Below are positions 1 to 7,841 of a stretch of DNA of 64,000 nt, in pieces. The notes beneath the pieces are model-generated. The model was given only the letters and a program-made list of their open reading frames with translations, ran no database searches and was not told the DNA's origin. Source of the DNA: Cyanobium sp. CZS25K. GTDB lineage: Bacteria; Cyanobacteriota; Cyanobacteriia; PCC-6307; Cyanobiaceae. Position 1 is the first letter of the stretch, and every line of letters starts with the position of its first letter. The translations under genes were made by a program, and so were the position numbers. Where the stretch lies: the NCBI GenBank assembly GCA_030373325.1, contig JAUCZB010000016.1:1-64000 (forward strand), given 5' to 3'.

Positions 1-54
1 ACCGGCCTGCGGCTGGCCCCGGCCCTGGTCGATGGCGCCCCGCTGGCCGCCTGA
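1..54 (+). CDS. C-terminal end of a gene cut by the window edge
   Basis: Frame 1 is open from the first base and ends with TGA at 52-54, seven bases before the next start. Only 17 residues are visible and they are too few to identify the protein. The tight spacing to the gene at 61 suggests co-transcription. Confidence 0.5.
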   Translation, partial: TGLRLAPALVDGAPLAA

Positions 55-60
55 ACCGCC

Positions 61-333
61 ATGGCCACCACCACCCAGACCTCCGACAGCCTGATCGGCA
101 GCCTCTGCCGCGACATGGCCGCCGTACGCCAGAGCTGGAACAGCCTGCAAGGGCTGCTGAGCCAATGCCGCGATGAGCGGCTCCGCCTGCGCCTCGGCCG
201 GGAAACCACGCGCCTGCAGCTTCGCCGGCTGGAACTTCAGCACCAGGCCCGTGCGATGACGCGTCTTCCCTTGCGCGATCCCCTCGGCGCGGCCTTCCTG
301 CTGGAACTCACGAGCCGAGCCCTGTCCGCCTGA
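61..333 (+). CDS. Small conserved-type protein of unknown function
   Basis: A 90-residue protein that I do not recognise. It is rich in Arg, Leu and Gln, with a likely helical middle (about residues 25-65) and no signal peptide or membrane segment. The ATG follows the previous stop by seven bases, so the two are probably one operon. The next gene (ferritin) converges on it from the other strand. Confidence 0.6.
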   Translation: MATTTQTSDSLIGSLCRDMAAVRQSWNSLQGLLSQCRDERLRLRLGRETTRLQLRRLELQHQARAMTRLPLRDPLGAAFLLELTSRALSA

Positions 334-376
334 AGGGGTGAGCGGGGGAAGGGCGTAGGCCGCCCCCCGAGGACGA

Positions 377-958
377 TCAGGCCAGCGGGGCCGCCGGCGG
401 CTGGCCTGCCGCCAGCTCCCCATCGATCAGCAGCATCGAGGCGGCCTCCAGGCGGCCGAACCGGACCCGACCCAACAGGTGGGCCGCCCCGTTCTCGGCC
501 TCGATCTGGCCCTGAATCAGGGGATCGAGGAAGACGGTGGTGCGCACGTCACCGGCCCGCTCGGCCATGGCGTACAGGAGCTGCAGGGAGGTGGTGACGT
601 CCGCCTCCAGGCGGAAGGCATCCGACAGGAGCGCCTCCGCGTCGGCCCACTGCTGGCCAGGAGCCGGCAGGTCACCCAGATCCACCGTCTGACCGCGGGC
701 GATCAGGTAGTCGGCCAGCAGGCCGGCATGCTGCTGCTCCCCCCGGGACTCGCGCATGAGATGGGCGGCGAATCCGCGCAGTTCCCGCTCGGCGAACCAG
801 AGGGACATGGCCCAGTAGGCCGCACTCGCCTGGCGCTCAAGCCCCAGGTGATCCTGCAGACCGTCCAGCAGCGCGGCGTCCAGGGGCTGGGCCATGGCCC
901 TGCCTGCGGGCCCGGTGGCCACCGCGATCTTGGCCATGGAAGACGTGGAAGAGGTCAT
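377..958 (-). CDS. Ferritin (iron-storage ferroxidase)
   Basis: A 193-residue four-helix ferritin of the bacterial FtnA-like type found in marine Synechococcus. The expected metal ligands are visible: Glu in LGLERQAS near residue 40, the E-x-x-H in GEQQHA near 73-77, a Glu in the third helix, and the Glu pair in GQIEAENGA near 150. It would oxidise Fe(II) and store it as ferric mineral in the cytosol. The first seven residues could be dropped if translation starts at the second Met (MAKIAV). It is a single gene, converging with the small gene upstream. Confidence 0.85.
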   Translation of the reverse strand: MTSSTSSMAKIAVATGPAGRAMAQPLDAALLDGLQDHLGLERQASAAYWAMSLWFAERELRGFAAHLMRESRGEQQHAGLLADYLIARGQTVDLGDLPAPGQQWADAEALLSDAFRLEADVTTSLQLLYAMAERAGDVRTTVFLDPLIQGQIEAENGAAHLLGRVRFGRLEAASMLLIDGELAAGQPPAAPLA

Positions 959-1086
959 GAAGAACGGCCTGGGGGAAAGGATCCATGCACCGTCGGTTCA
1001 ATGTAAGGAGCCTGGCAACGAACCGACCTGTCCCGACATCGCTTGAGGCAGGGCCGCCCAGACTGAGGGAGCCCTGCAGCGTCTCC

Positions 1087-1539
1087 ATGGCAGGTGCCAT
1101 CGACCACGCCCTGCGTCTGCGCAGCCTCTGGCTGGCCTGGCTGCTGGCCATGCTGTTCCACGGGGAGCTCAGGCTGATGCCCCTGTTCCACGGGATCTCA
1201 CCGGAAATGGAAAGCCACGTGGATGCTTCCCAGCTGCCGCTGCTGTTCGGAACGATGCTGGCCTACTTCCTGCTGCCCCTGGCCGCCTTCGTGCTGATCG
1301 CCTATGCCGCGAGCGATCCGGACCACCCGCGCCGCTGGCGACCGTAGCGGCTCGGGCACTTCTGGTTCAGCGTTCTCCATACCCTGACCAACATCCCCCA
1401 TCTGGCCGCCGACATCCTGGTGCCTGATGCCTGGGCCGATCAGATCGTGCTGATGCTGGCCATGGTGCTGGTCGGCCTGCTGATCAACCGGGAGGGCTGG
1501 CTCTGGTGGCGTTGCAACCGGCGTCCGGCCCCGGACTGA
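1087..1539 (+). pseudogene. Multi-pass membrane protein interrupted by an in-frame amber codon
   Basis: Reading from ATG 1087, 86 codons run to TAG at 1345-1347. The same frame then stays open for another 63 codons to TGA at 1537. The first part carries two hydrophobic segments (LWLAWLLAMLFH and LLFGTMLAYFLLPLAAF). The part after the stop carries two more, around HFWFSVLHTLTNIPHLA and IVLMLAMVLVGLLI. Four segments in one frame look like one four-helix protein broken by a single base change, either a real mutation or a sequencing error. The family is not recognised. ATG 985 is an alternative, less likely start. Confidence 0.65.
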
Positions 1540-1566
1540 ACGGCCCCGGACGGAACGACCTCCCCA

Positions 1567-2541
1567 TCAGGCGCCGGAGGCGCCGACCCCCAGCAGGGCG
1601 GCCACGTGGGCTGCGCTGGCCGACGCCAGACCGGCGAGCGCGTAGCCCCCTTCCAGGGCGGAGACCAGACGCCCCTCGGCGTGCTCCGCGGCGATGGCGA
1701 GCATCAGCTCGGTCAGGGCCGTGAAATCCTCGTCCTCCAGCCGGAAATCTCCCAGGGGATCCCCGAGCCTGGAATCGAAGCCCGCCGAGATCAGCACGAA
1801 GTCCGGGGAGAAGGCCTCGGCCAGGGGCAACAGCTCCTCCCGCCAGACCGCCACCAACTGGCGACCCGATGTTCCTGCCGGCAGGGGGCAATTGCGGGTG
1901 AAGCCCTCCCCGGCCCCCTCACCCTGCTCCAGCCGGACCCCGGACCCCGGATAGAACGGTGCCTGGTGGCTGCTGAAGAACAGCACGGAGGGATCGCGCC
2001 AGAAGATGTCCTGGGTGCCGTTGCCATGGTGCACGTCCCAGTCGACGATCAGAACCCTCTCCAGCCCATGCACCGCCTGCAGCTGGCGAGCGGCGATGGC
2101 CACATTGTTGTAGATGCAGAAGCCCATGCCGCGTGTGGCGCTCGCGTGATGCCCCGGGGGCCGGACCACCGCGAAGGCGTTGCGCACCCGCTTCTCCATG
2201 ACGGCCTCCACCGCCACCAGCACCCCCCCCACCGCCAGCCGGGCGGTGCGCTCGGAGTGGGGGCCGATGGCCGTGTCACCGGTGGAGAGCTGGTCACGGC
2301 CCGCCAGGATGTCGTCCTGAACCCGCTGCAGATACTGCGGCGTGTGGCAGAGAAGCAGTTCCCGGTCCGTGGCGGGGCGAGGGGGAAGGATCTGACATTG
2401 GCGCAGCCATCCGGCCCGCTCCAACCCCTGCACCACGGCGTCGACCCGTGCGGGACTTTCCGGGTGCCAGGCTCCTGTGGTGTGCTCCCGATAGCTGGCG
2501 CTGCAGACGATGCCGGTGGCTGAGACAGACGGCAGCAGCAC
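1567..2541 (-). CDS. Histone-deacetylase-family amidohydrolase
   Basis: A zinc amidohydrolase of the HDAC/acetoin-utilisation family. Such bacterial enzymes deacetylate small amines such as polyamines, or proteins; the substrate here cannot be read. Visible catalytic motifs are RPPGHHA (the two active-site His), D-W-D-V-H-H-G-N-G-T (zinc and catalytic Asp/His), ISAGFDS (zinc Asp) and LEGGY near the C-terminus. I chose GTG at 2541 as start because the upstream ATG at 2622 would overlap the DUF1830 gene by 76 bases; this gives 324 residues. The frame is open to 2622, so the longer form cannot be excluded. Confidence 0.85.
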   Translation of the reverse strand: MLLPSVSATGIVCSASYREHTTGAWHPESPARVDAVVQGLERAGWLRQCQILPPRPATDRELLLCHTPQYLQRVQDDILAGRDQLSTGDTAIGPHSERTARLAVGGVLVAVEAVMEKRVRNAFAVVRPPGHHASATRGMGFCIYNNVAIAARQLQAVHGLERVLIVDWDVHHGNGTQDIFWRDPSVLFFSSHQAPFYPGSGVRLEQGEGAGEGFTRNCPLPAGTSGRQLVAVWREELLPLAEAFSPDFVLISAGFDSRLGDPLGDFRLEDEDFTALTELMLAIAAEHAEGRLVSALEGGYALAGLASASAAHVAALLGVGASGA

Positions 2542-2546
2542 GGGAT

Positions 2547-2876
2547 TCAGCGGGGCAGGAGGCAGACCGAGCTGGCATTCCCCTTGACGCCCACCGCTCG
2601 GCTCGGAACCTGGGGCAACCATTCCGGACGCTGCGACGCCCCACTCTGCTTCATCGCCATGGCATCGGCGCAGAGTTGCTCGGTGAGCACAACCCCTACG
2701 GATTCCCTGGCCCAGATCTCCACATCAGTGGCGGGCGGGCAATGGAAGGTGAGCACCTCAAAAGGGAAAACCACCCTTTCCAGAAAAAAGTTGTCCGGCC
2801 CACAGCAGCGGACGATCCGCATGCGTTCCGAGCAGTTGCGATAGCTACAAAGCAAAGCCTCCATGGCACCCTCCAT
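2547..2876 (-). CDS. DUF1830 family protein
   Basis: A 109-residue protein matching the cyanobacterial DUF1830 pattern: a short N-terminal LCSYRN motif, then FFLERVVFPFE and a run like FHCPPATDVEIWARE in the middle. The function of the family is unknown. It ends five bases before the GTG start of the deacetylase-like gene, suggesting an operon. A second Met (MEALLCS) four codons in could be the true start. Confidence 0.75.
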   Translation of the reverse strand: MEGAMEALLCSYRNCSERMRIVRCCGPDNFFLERVVFPFEVLTFHCPPATDVEIWARESVGVVLTEQLCADAMAMKQSGASQRPEWLPQVPSRAVGVKGNASSVCLLPR

Positions 2877-2971
2877 CCCGTCATTGTCATCAAGGCACGG
2901 TCAGCGCGGGTGATCCGTTGCCAATGCGACGAAGGCTGATCAATGAGTGTTTGTACTCGCTGGCCAACGGC

Positions 2972-3286
2972 TCAACTGCGCCTCAGCCAGGACGGTGCCC
3001 CGGAGAACCAGTCGCCCAGATCGTCCCGGCTGGGGTCGAAGCCCTTGCCATCAAAAGGATCTCCCAGGTCCATCTGCTCCATCAAGGGATCGAGATCCGT
3101 GACGGATGCACCACGTCGCTGGGAGCGCTGAGCCCGTCGCAACCAGCTCCAGACACTGGCGTCGCGGTCGGCGAACTTCTGAACATAGATGCGGTCAGAA
3201 AGACTGACAGGGTGGGAATCGGCAATCCTGCCGATGATCTCCTGCAGCCTCAGACGGGTGGTTGGTGTAAGCATCTCTTCGATCAT
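2972..3286 (-). CDS. Conserved cyanobacterial hypothetical protein
   Basis: A 104-residue soluble protein. It begins with a helical segment of the type LTPTTRLRLQEIIGRIA, then VQKFADRDASVWSWLRRA, and ends in an acidic tail closing with DDLGDWFSGAPSWLRRS. The same layout is familiar from Synechococcus genomes, but no function is known. It is 95 bases upstream of the DUF1830 gene on the same strand. The 249 bases before it, up to the DCC gene, show no further gene. Confidence 0.65.
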   Translation of the reverse strand: MIEEMLTPTTRLRLQEIIGRIADSHPVSLSDRIYVQKFADRDASVWSWLRRAQRSQRRGASVTDLDPLMEQMDLGDPFDGKGFDPSRDDLGDWFSGAPSWLRRS

Positions 3287-3535
3287 CCATGGCCTGAAGA
3301 TCTAGCCGTTCTGGGCAAGCGGATGGTGCCGAGGATCACAGAATCCAGTCACCTGTCAGGACTTGCCGAAATCAGACCCAGATGGCGGCGCGGCTCGCCG
3401 TTAAGAAAGCACCCATCCACCGCTGAGCGACCGCCGCCGGCAGAATCTGGCCAACTCTCCACCCGCCCGACGTTTGGGCCCCGATCCGTGCATTCCCCTG
3501 CTGCGAGGGGTGTCCCCCCTTCCCCATCCATCGCT

Positions 3536-3922
3536 GTGGACCAACAGCCGCTGCGGCTCGTCTTCGACGGCGGCTGTCCGTTCTGCCGCCATTTCGCCCT
3601 GAGCAGTGAACTGCGCGGCGGGATCCCGAATCTGGAGATCGTCGATGGACGCGCTGAGGCACGCCTGCGTCTTGCGCTGCGGGAGCGGGGCCTGGTGTTG
3701 GCGCAGGGGGCGGTTCTGCTCCAGGGGGAGAGGGCCTGGCACGGCGCCGAGGCGGTGCGGCATCTGTGCGCTCTGATGCGCCCCAGTGATCCCCTGCTGC
3801 AGGCGCTGGCTCCCCTCTTCGCCGGTCCCTCCCGCAGCCGCTGGCTCTATCCCCTGCTGCTGGGGGCACGGCGAGTGGCCCTGGCCATGAAGCGATTGCC
3901 ACTCGATCCAGACAGAGCCTGA
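3536..3922 (+). CDS. DCC-family thiol-disulfide oxidoreductase-like protein
   Basis: The frame contains the family signature LVFDGGCPFCRHF near its start, where the two cysteines form the CxxC redox pair. Family members are about 110-140 residues long. A GTG at 3536 just before the signature gives 128 residues, so the long open frame upstream is probably not translated. The C-terminal half has the basic, helical pattern (RSRWLYPLLLGARRVALAMKR) usual for the family. The physiological partner is unknown. Confidence 0.75.
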   Translation: MDQQPLRLVFDGGCPFCRHFALSSELRGGIPNLEIVDGRAEARLRLALRERGLVLAQGAVLLQGERAWHGAEAVRHLCALMRPSDPLLQALAPLFAGPSRSRWLYPLLLGARRVALAMKRLPLDPDRA

Positions 3923-3956
3923 ACGCGGAGGCCGCACCAGGGGTCGGAGGGCCGGC

Positions 3957-4631
3957 TCAGGGCACCGGCGGCAGGGGCGCCCGGCCCGCCACGGAGGAGC
4001 CCGTGCCGGGCGGCTGCAACAGGGGCGAAGGATCCACCGCCACCAGCCGCCCCTGGCGCATCTGGCGCCATTCGAAGTGCAGGTGCGCCGTACTGGCCGA
4101 TCCGCTGCTGCCCACCCGACCAATCGGTTGCCCAGCCGCCAGGCTCTCCCCAGGCAGCACCGCCACATCCAGCAGTTGGGCGTACAGGCTCTGCCAGCCC
4201 AGGCCGTGGTCGATCACCACCAGCAGGCCATAGCCACCCACCTCATCCACCAGACGCACCGTCCCGGGCAGCACAGCGAGCACGGCCGTGCCCTCCGGGG
4301 CGATCAGATCGAGGCCGGTGTGCATCCGCCAGGTGTTACGGGAGTCGGTCAGCCGCCACCCGAAGCTGGCCTGCTCCGTCGGCCGCTGACCCAGGGGATA
4401 GCCCAGGGCCCCGGCCTGCAGGGCCGGGGCCACCCCCGCCGGAGCCGGCCGGTAGCGGGTCCGCAACGACTCCGGCAGGCGATCGTTCTGTCCCAGGTCT
4501 CCCACCGGCACCTCCAGGGGAACCTGCGACGGCCGGGCCGGGGGCTGCCCCATCGCCCAAAGGGGCAACGGCAACGGCAACAGCCAGGGCAGCACCAGCA
4601 CCGTCAGAAACCGTTGAAACCCCGCTGTCAT
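3957..4631 (-). CDS. Secreted M23 (LytM-type) peptidase
   Basis: A 224-residue peptidoglycan endopeptidase-like protein. Starting at the ATG at 4631 puts a signal peptide at the N-terminus (basic MTAGFQRF, then a Leu/Pro hydrophobic core, then A-x-G). The M23 domain fills the C-terminal half: HTGLDL (zinc His and Asp), the turn around VIDHGLGWQSLYAQL, and HLHFEW (zinc H-x-H). All metal ligands are present, so it could be an active hydrolase in the periplasm. Upstream extension to 4724 would bury the signal peptide. Confidence 0.85.
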   Translation of the reverse strand: MTAGFQRFLTVLVLPWLLPLPLPLWAMGQPPARPSQVPLEVPVGDLGQNDRLPESLRTRYRPAPAGVAPALQAGALGYPLGQRPTEQASFGWRLTDSRNTWRMHTGLDLIAPEGTAVLAVLPGTVRLVDEVGGYGLLVVIDHGLGWQSLYAQLLDVAVLPGESLAAGQPIGRVGSSGSASTAHLHFEWRQMRQGRLVAVDPSPLLQPPGTGSSVAGRAPLPPVP

Positions 4632-4754
4632 CCGCCTGCCGCAAGGGAGCGTGCAGGCCTTGGTAACGTCCCTGGGCACCACTGCCAAGGCGCGATCGCC
4701 ACCGGGCCACGGCACGGTCAGCACCTGCCGATCAAGTGGCCCAAGGGGGGCGGT

Positions 4755-5459
4755 TCAGCGTGGGGGCGTCTCCTGGTGGTCGGGCAGCATCACCATGGCG
4801 TTGGCGATGGCGGTGTCCATCACGATGCGCAGGGCCAGAGCCGGATCGATCACCTCCTTCCCCATGGTGATGGCCTTCTGGGCCACCAGGCCGAACAGGA
4901 TGGGCCATTGCTCCGGGTCTGGGCAGAACCGCAGGGCCAATGGCTGCAGGGCCGGCCAGAGGCTCGGCAGCGACTGCAGGGAATCCGGCGAAGGCAGGTG
5001 CCCACCGGACACCTGCGGCACCCCGAAGTGCTCCTGGCCCAGGCTTTCCAGTCCGTGCCGCCACAGCGCCGTGGGATCCGGCAGAACCGTGCAGCCCGCC
5101 TGCCGGGCCGCGCCGGCGGCCAGCCCCCAGGTGGAATAGGGATCGTTGAACAACGCCTGGACCAGCCCTTCCCCGACCAGGAAGCTGCCCCCGTCCTCGG
5201 TGCCGACGACATGCAGTCCTGAGAGTTCCGGCTGCCCGGCCGCCCGGGCGCGGGCCCTCAGGCTGGCCTGGCAGGCATGGCCCGCCAGGGCGCCGCACAC
5301 CGCCAGGAGCGATTCGACATGCACACCCCTGTCCGACGCCATGGCCTGCAGAAGCCGGCGGCTGATCTCCTCGGCACCGGTCCTGGCCCCCAGCAGGGGG
5401 TCCTGGGGGCGGCGGGCGGCGATAGCCTCAGCCAGGGGATCGCGGGAAGGGGCTGTCAT
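4755..5459 (-). CDS. Conserved hypothetical protein
   Basis: A 234-residue protein of picocyanobacterial character that I cannot assign to a named family. It looks soluble and mixed alpha/beta, with no signal peptide. A central part (HVVGTEDGGSFLVGEGL, then FNDPYSTWGLAAGAA) and a helical C-terminus (GKEVIDPALALRIVMDTAIANAMVM) look structured and conserved. It lies on the same strand as the RDD gene, with 54 bases between them. Confidence 0.6.
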   Translation of the reverse strand: MTAPSRDPLAEAIAARRPQDPLLGARTGAEEISRRLLQAMASDRGVHVESLLAVCGALAGHACQASLRARARAAGQPELSGLHVVGTEDGGSFLVGEGLVQALFNDPYSTWGLAAGAARQAGCTVLPDPTALWRHGLESLGQEHFGVPQVSGGHLPSPDSLQSLPSLWPALQPLALRFCPDPEQWPILFGLVAQKAITMGKEVIDPALALRIVMDTAIANAMVMLPDHQETPPR

Positions 5460-5513
5460 GGCCGGTATCGGGAGGGGGGCGACGTCAGGGGTTCCAGAAC
5501 CAGCATTCCCTGC

Positions 5514-5987
5514 CTACGTCCTGGTGACGCTGGCCGCAGGTTTCCGTTGGGGGAGACGAATCACCACCTTGCCGGCGATTTTGTCGTGCCAGCCCTGACA
5601 GCGAGGATCCCAGGCCACCCAGAAGAAGCCCAGCAGCAGCGGCAGGGTGGCCACGACATAGCCCAGATAGCGCAGGCACCACTGGCGCAGAGAGGGTTCG
5701 CTCCCCGAGTCGCCATCCACGATCCGCAGCCGCAGCAGCAGCAGCAGCAGCAGCAGCAGCTTGCCGGGAGTGCCCTGCTTCCAGAGCCAGAACAGGATCA
5801 CCAACAGGGCGGAGAACAGCGTGCTGAAGGCCAGAACCGCTGATTCACTGGGCAGAACGTAGAGAAGCAGGGGGAAGGGTGCGGTGATGATCAGCAGCAG
5901 CACCGAATCGATCAGCGAGGCTGCCGTGCGGACCCGGAATCCGGCACAGGCTATGGCCGGGTCGGGGGAGAAAACACGACGTCCCAT
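5514..5987 (-). CDS. RDD-family membrane protein
   Basis: A 157-residue protein with the RDD layout: Arg-containing first helix (GFRVRTAASLIDSVLLLI), a second hydrophobic stretch, the G-x-T-P-G-K motif, and a last helix (YLGYVVATLPLLLGFFWVAW) followed by WHDKIAGKVV. RDD proteins are integral membrane proteins, some proposed to act in ion exchange. The start is set at ATG 5987 because the first RDD helix follows it and upstream residues do not fit. Between GK and RLRIV there are nine consecutive leucines, all CTG codons, where family members have about three. Confidence 0.8.
   Translation of the reverse strand: MGRRVFSPDPAIACAGFRVRTAASLIDSVLLLIITAPFPLLLYVLPSESAVLAFSTLFSALLVILFWLWKQGTPGKLLLLLLLLLRLRIVDGDSGSEPSLRQWCLRYLGYVVATLPLLLGFFWVAWDPRCQGWHDKIAGKVVIRLPQRKPAASVTRT
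5733..5759. repeat. (CAG)9 / (CTG)9 trinucleotide microsatellite inside the RDD gene
   Basis: Nine perfect CAG triplets on the plus strand, read as nine CTG leucine codons in the RDD gene on the minus strand. The repeat keeps the reading frame and lengthens the loop after the GTPGK motif. A pure codon run is unusual here, where leucine elsewhere mixes CTG and CTC, so slippage is the likely origin. Confidence 0.95.
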
Positions 5988-6063
5988 GGCGCCCTCTTGC
6001 CCCGCCTGATGGGCGATCGCCTGGAGCGGTGTTAGGACGGTACAGATTCCCTCCCCATGGCCG

Positions 6064-6306
6064 ATGCGAGCCCTTTCCTTCTTCTTCGCCCTGATGGTGG
6101 GTCTGGCCATGGCCTTTCTCGCCCCGGCGATGGCGGGCGGCCACGTGAATGCCCCCGAAGCGATGCTGGCTCCCACCACCGCCGCCTCCAGCCCCGAAGC
6201 CGCCGATTCCCTGGCCGCGGATTCCCTGGCCACCGAGGCGCTGCTCAGCGATCTGCTCGCCGAGCTGAACGTCGATCTTGCCCCCAGCCTCGACGCGGCC
6301 GCCTGA
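6064..6306 (+). CDS. Small secreted or membrane-anchored protein of unknown function
   Basis: An 80-residue protein whose first 25 residues form a clear signal peptide (MRALSFFFALMVGLAMAFLAPAMAGG, cleavage probably after AMA). The mature part is short, Ala/Leu-rich and acidic, with a near-duplicate ADSLAADSLATEALL run. It is transcribed away from the RDD gene, so 5988-6063 must hold promoters for both. I do not recognise a family. ATG 6057 is in another frame. Confidence 0.55.
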   Translation: MRALSFFFALMVGLAMAFLAPAMAGGHVNAPEAMLAPTTAASSPEAADSLAADSLATEALLSDLLAELNVDLAPSLDAAA

Positions 6307-6352
6307 GGCCCCACAACCAACCAACGCACCGGTCGGGCTGGCACCTGAATCC

Positions 6353-6754
6353 ATGGCTCGCTCCCTGCTCGACTCCCGTCAGACGTTGGTCTCCCTGCGG
6401 CCGGATCAGATCGGCCCCTGCCCAGAAACGGCCGACACACCCCCCACCAGGGGCTTTGCTTCGCCCCGCTCCCGAACCAACGGCAGACCGGCGGGCGCCA
6501 AGGGTCGCCGCAAGAAGGGCACGGGCCTTTCCGCCGCCGACCATGGCCCCCTCGGCCGCAGTCCCGGCCTTGAGGCGATCGAAGCCCGATCCCGGCTTGG
6601 CCTGGCCTTGGCAGGCCGGTTGACGGAAGCGGACGTGTCCCTGGCCTGGAAGCGGGCCGCCGCGGAACACCACCCCGACCGGGGGGGCCGCCACGACACC
6701 ATGCAGGCGGTCAATGGCGCCAGGGATGTGCTGCTCGGCAGGGGGGTTGGCTGA
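6353..6754 (+). CDS. J-domain protein
   Basis: The C-terminal third of this 133-residue protein is a compact J-domain: helix LTEADVSLAWKRAAAEHHPDRGG with the diagnostic HPD tripeptide, then a helix ending in NGARDVLLG. J-domains stimulate Hsp70 ATPase activity. The N-terminal part is basic and low in complexity (RTNGRPAGAKGRRKKG), perhaps unstructured. ATG 6353 is preferred over the frame's earlier ATG at 6278, which would overlap the previous gene. Confidence 0.75.
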   Translation: MARSLLDSRQTLVSLRPDQIGPCPETADTPPTRGFASPRSRTNGRPAGAKGRRKKGTGLSAADHGPLGRSPGLEAIEARSRLGLALAGRLTEADVSLAWKRAAAEHHPDRGGRHDTMQAVNGARDVLLGRGVG

Positions 6755-6785
6755 CCCCGGGACGGCCCGCCTCAGCACGAGGGCC

Positions 6786-7766
6786 TCAGGGGGCGGGAGG
6801 GGCCGAAGCAGGGAAGCGCTCCAGATAGGTGGTCACCGCCAGGGGTCTGGGCTGGTTGTAGCCCACCGGCAACCAGAGGTCGCCTGAGGCGGAGGCGTAA
6901 TGGACCTCCCAGTTGTAAAAGCCGGTGAACGCCTGTGGGTCCATGCGGAGCAGCTCGGCATAGAGCAACACGGCCCGGACGTAGTGGTTGCTGTTGTTGT
7001 ATCCCCAGAGCCCCCGGCGGATGTCCTTCAGGCCACCCCGGCGCACCAGGTACCGGGCAGCGGCGTTGATCGCATCCTGCGGATCCCGGATGTCCCCCTT
7101 GCCGATGCCAGGCTCGGCCCAGGTGCTGGGGAGGAACTGCATGGGGCCTCGGGCATCGGCCACCGAAACACCATCGATGCGGCCCATTCCCGTTTCCACC
7201 AGATTCACGGCCGCCAGGACTTCCCAGGGGATGCCGGTCGCGGCGGCCGCCTCCCGGTAGTAGCGCAGCAGATCGGCGGCAGGTTCCGGCGGGATGATGC
7301 GCCAGGCGGGAACGAACCTGGAGCGCGGCCCACCCCGATGCATGGCCAGGAACTCCCTGCGTGCCGCCAGGTGACGATCCAGTACACCTTGCCAGCGGAC
7401 TGGAAGGGAACCCCGCACCCGGGCGGCCAGAGCAGGATCGGTGGCAAGCCTGCGGTAGATCACCTGCTGACGGTGACCCAGCTCGGGAAGCAGTTCGGCG
7501 GGTGTGGCCGCGGACCTCAGCGCCGTCTCCACGGCGTCCAGCTGGGAGGCGATGGCCGCAGGATTCCCGGGCAGCCGGGGGTAGGAGCGGGGTGGGGCTG
7601 AAGCAGGAGGCAGGGAATCCTCTGCGCGCGGTGGCTCCTGGGATGGGACCGGAGGAGCGCTCGAACCGGGGGGCTTCTCCATCGTCACGGCCAGCGCCAC
7701 GGCCGCGGAAGCCAGCAGGGTGACCAGCAGGGGGGGGGTGACGACGCGCATGGGCAGGGGTGGCAT
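6786..7766 (-). CDS. Lytic murein transglycosylase (SLT domain)
   Basis: A 326-residue exported protein. The N-terminus has a hydrophobic signal or anchor (PPLLVTLLASAAVALAV), then a Pro-rich linker and a helical region. The SLT domain follows, with VNLVETGMGR (catalytic Glu), the GPMQFLPSTWA motif and NAAARYLVRRG. It would cleave the glycan strands of peptidoglycan in the periplasm. ATG 7751 is an equally good start. It is adjacent to the sucrose operon on the same strand but 75 bases downstream, so it is probably separate. Confidence 0.85.
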   Translation of the reverse strand: MPPLPMRVVTPPLLVTLLASAAVALAVTMEKPPGSSAPPVPSQEPPRAEDSLPPASAPPRSYPRLPGNPAAIASQLDAVETALRSAATPAELLPELGHRQQVIYRRLATDPALAARVRGSLPVRWQGVLDRHLAARREFLAMHRGGPRSRFVPAWRIIPPEPAADLLRYYREAAAATGIPWEVLAAVNLVETGMGRIDGVSVADARGPMQFLPSTWAEPGIGKGDIRDPQDAINAAARYLVRRGGLKDIRRGLWGYNNSNHYVRAVLLYAELLRMDPQAFTGFYNWEVHYASASGDLWLPVGYNQPRPLAVTTYLERFPASAPPAP

Positions 7767-7841
7767 CGACCGTGGAGGACAGTGGGAATCGGAGAGAGCT
7801 GGGCGGCTCACGCTGGAATGGGCACGGGAACCTGGTGGGAT

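Noticed and set aside
2918-3535. The long 5' part of the frame that ends in the DCC protein
   Set aside because: It is antisense to the hypothetical gene at 2972-3286 and unlike the DCC family, whose proteins begin near the CxxC motif.
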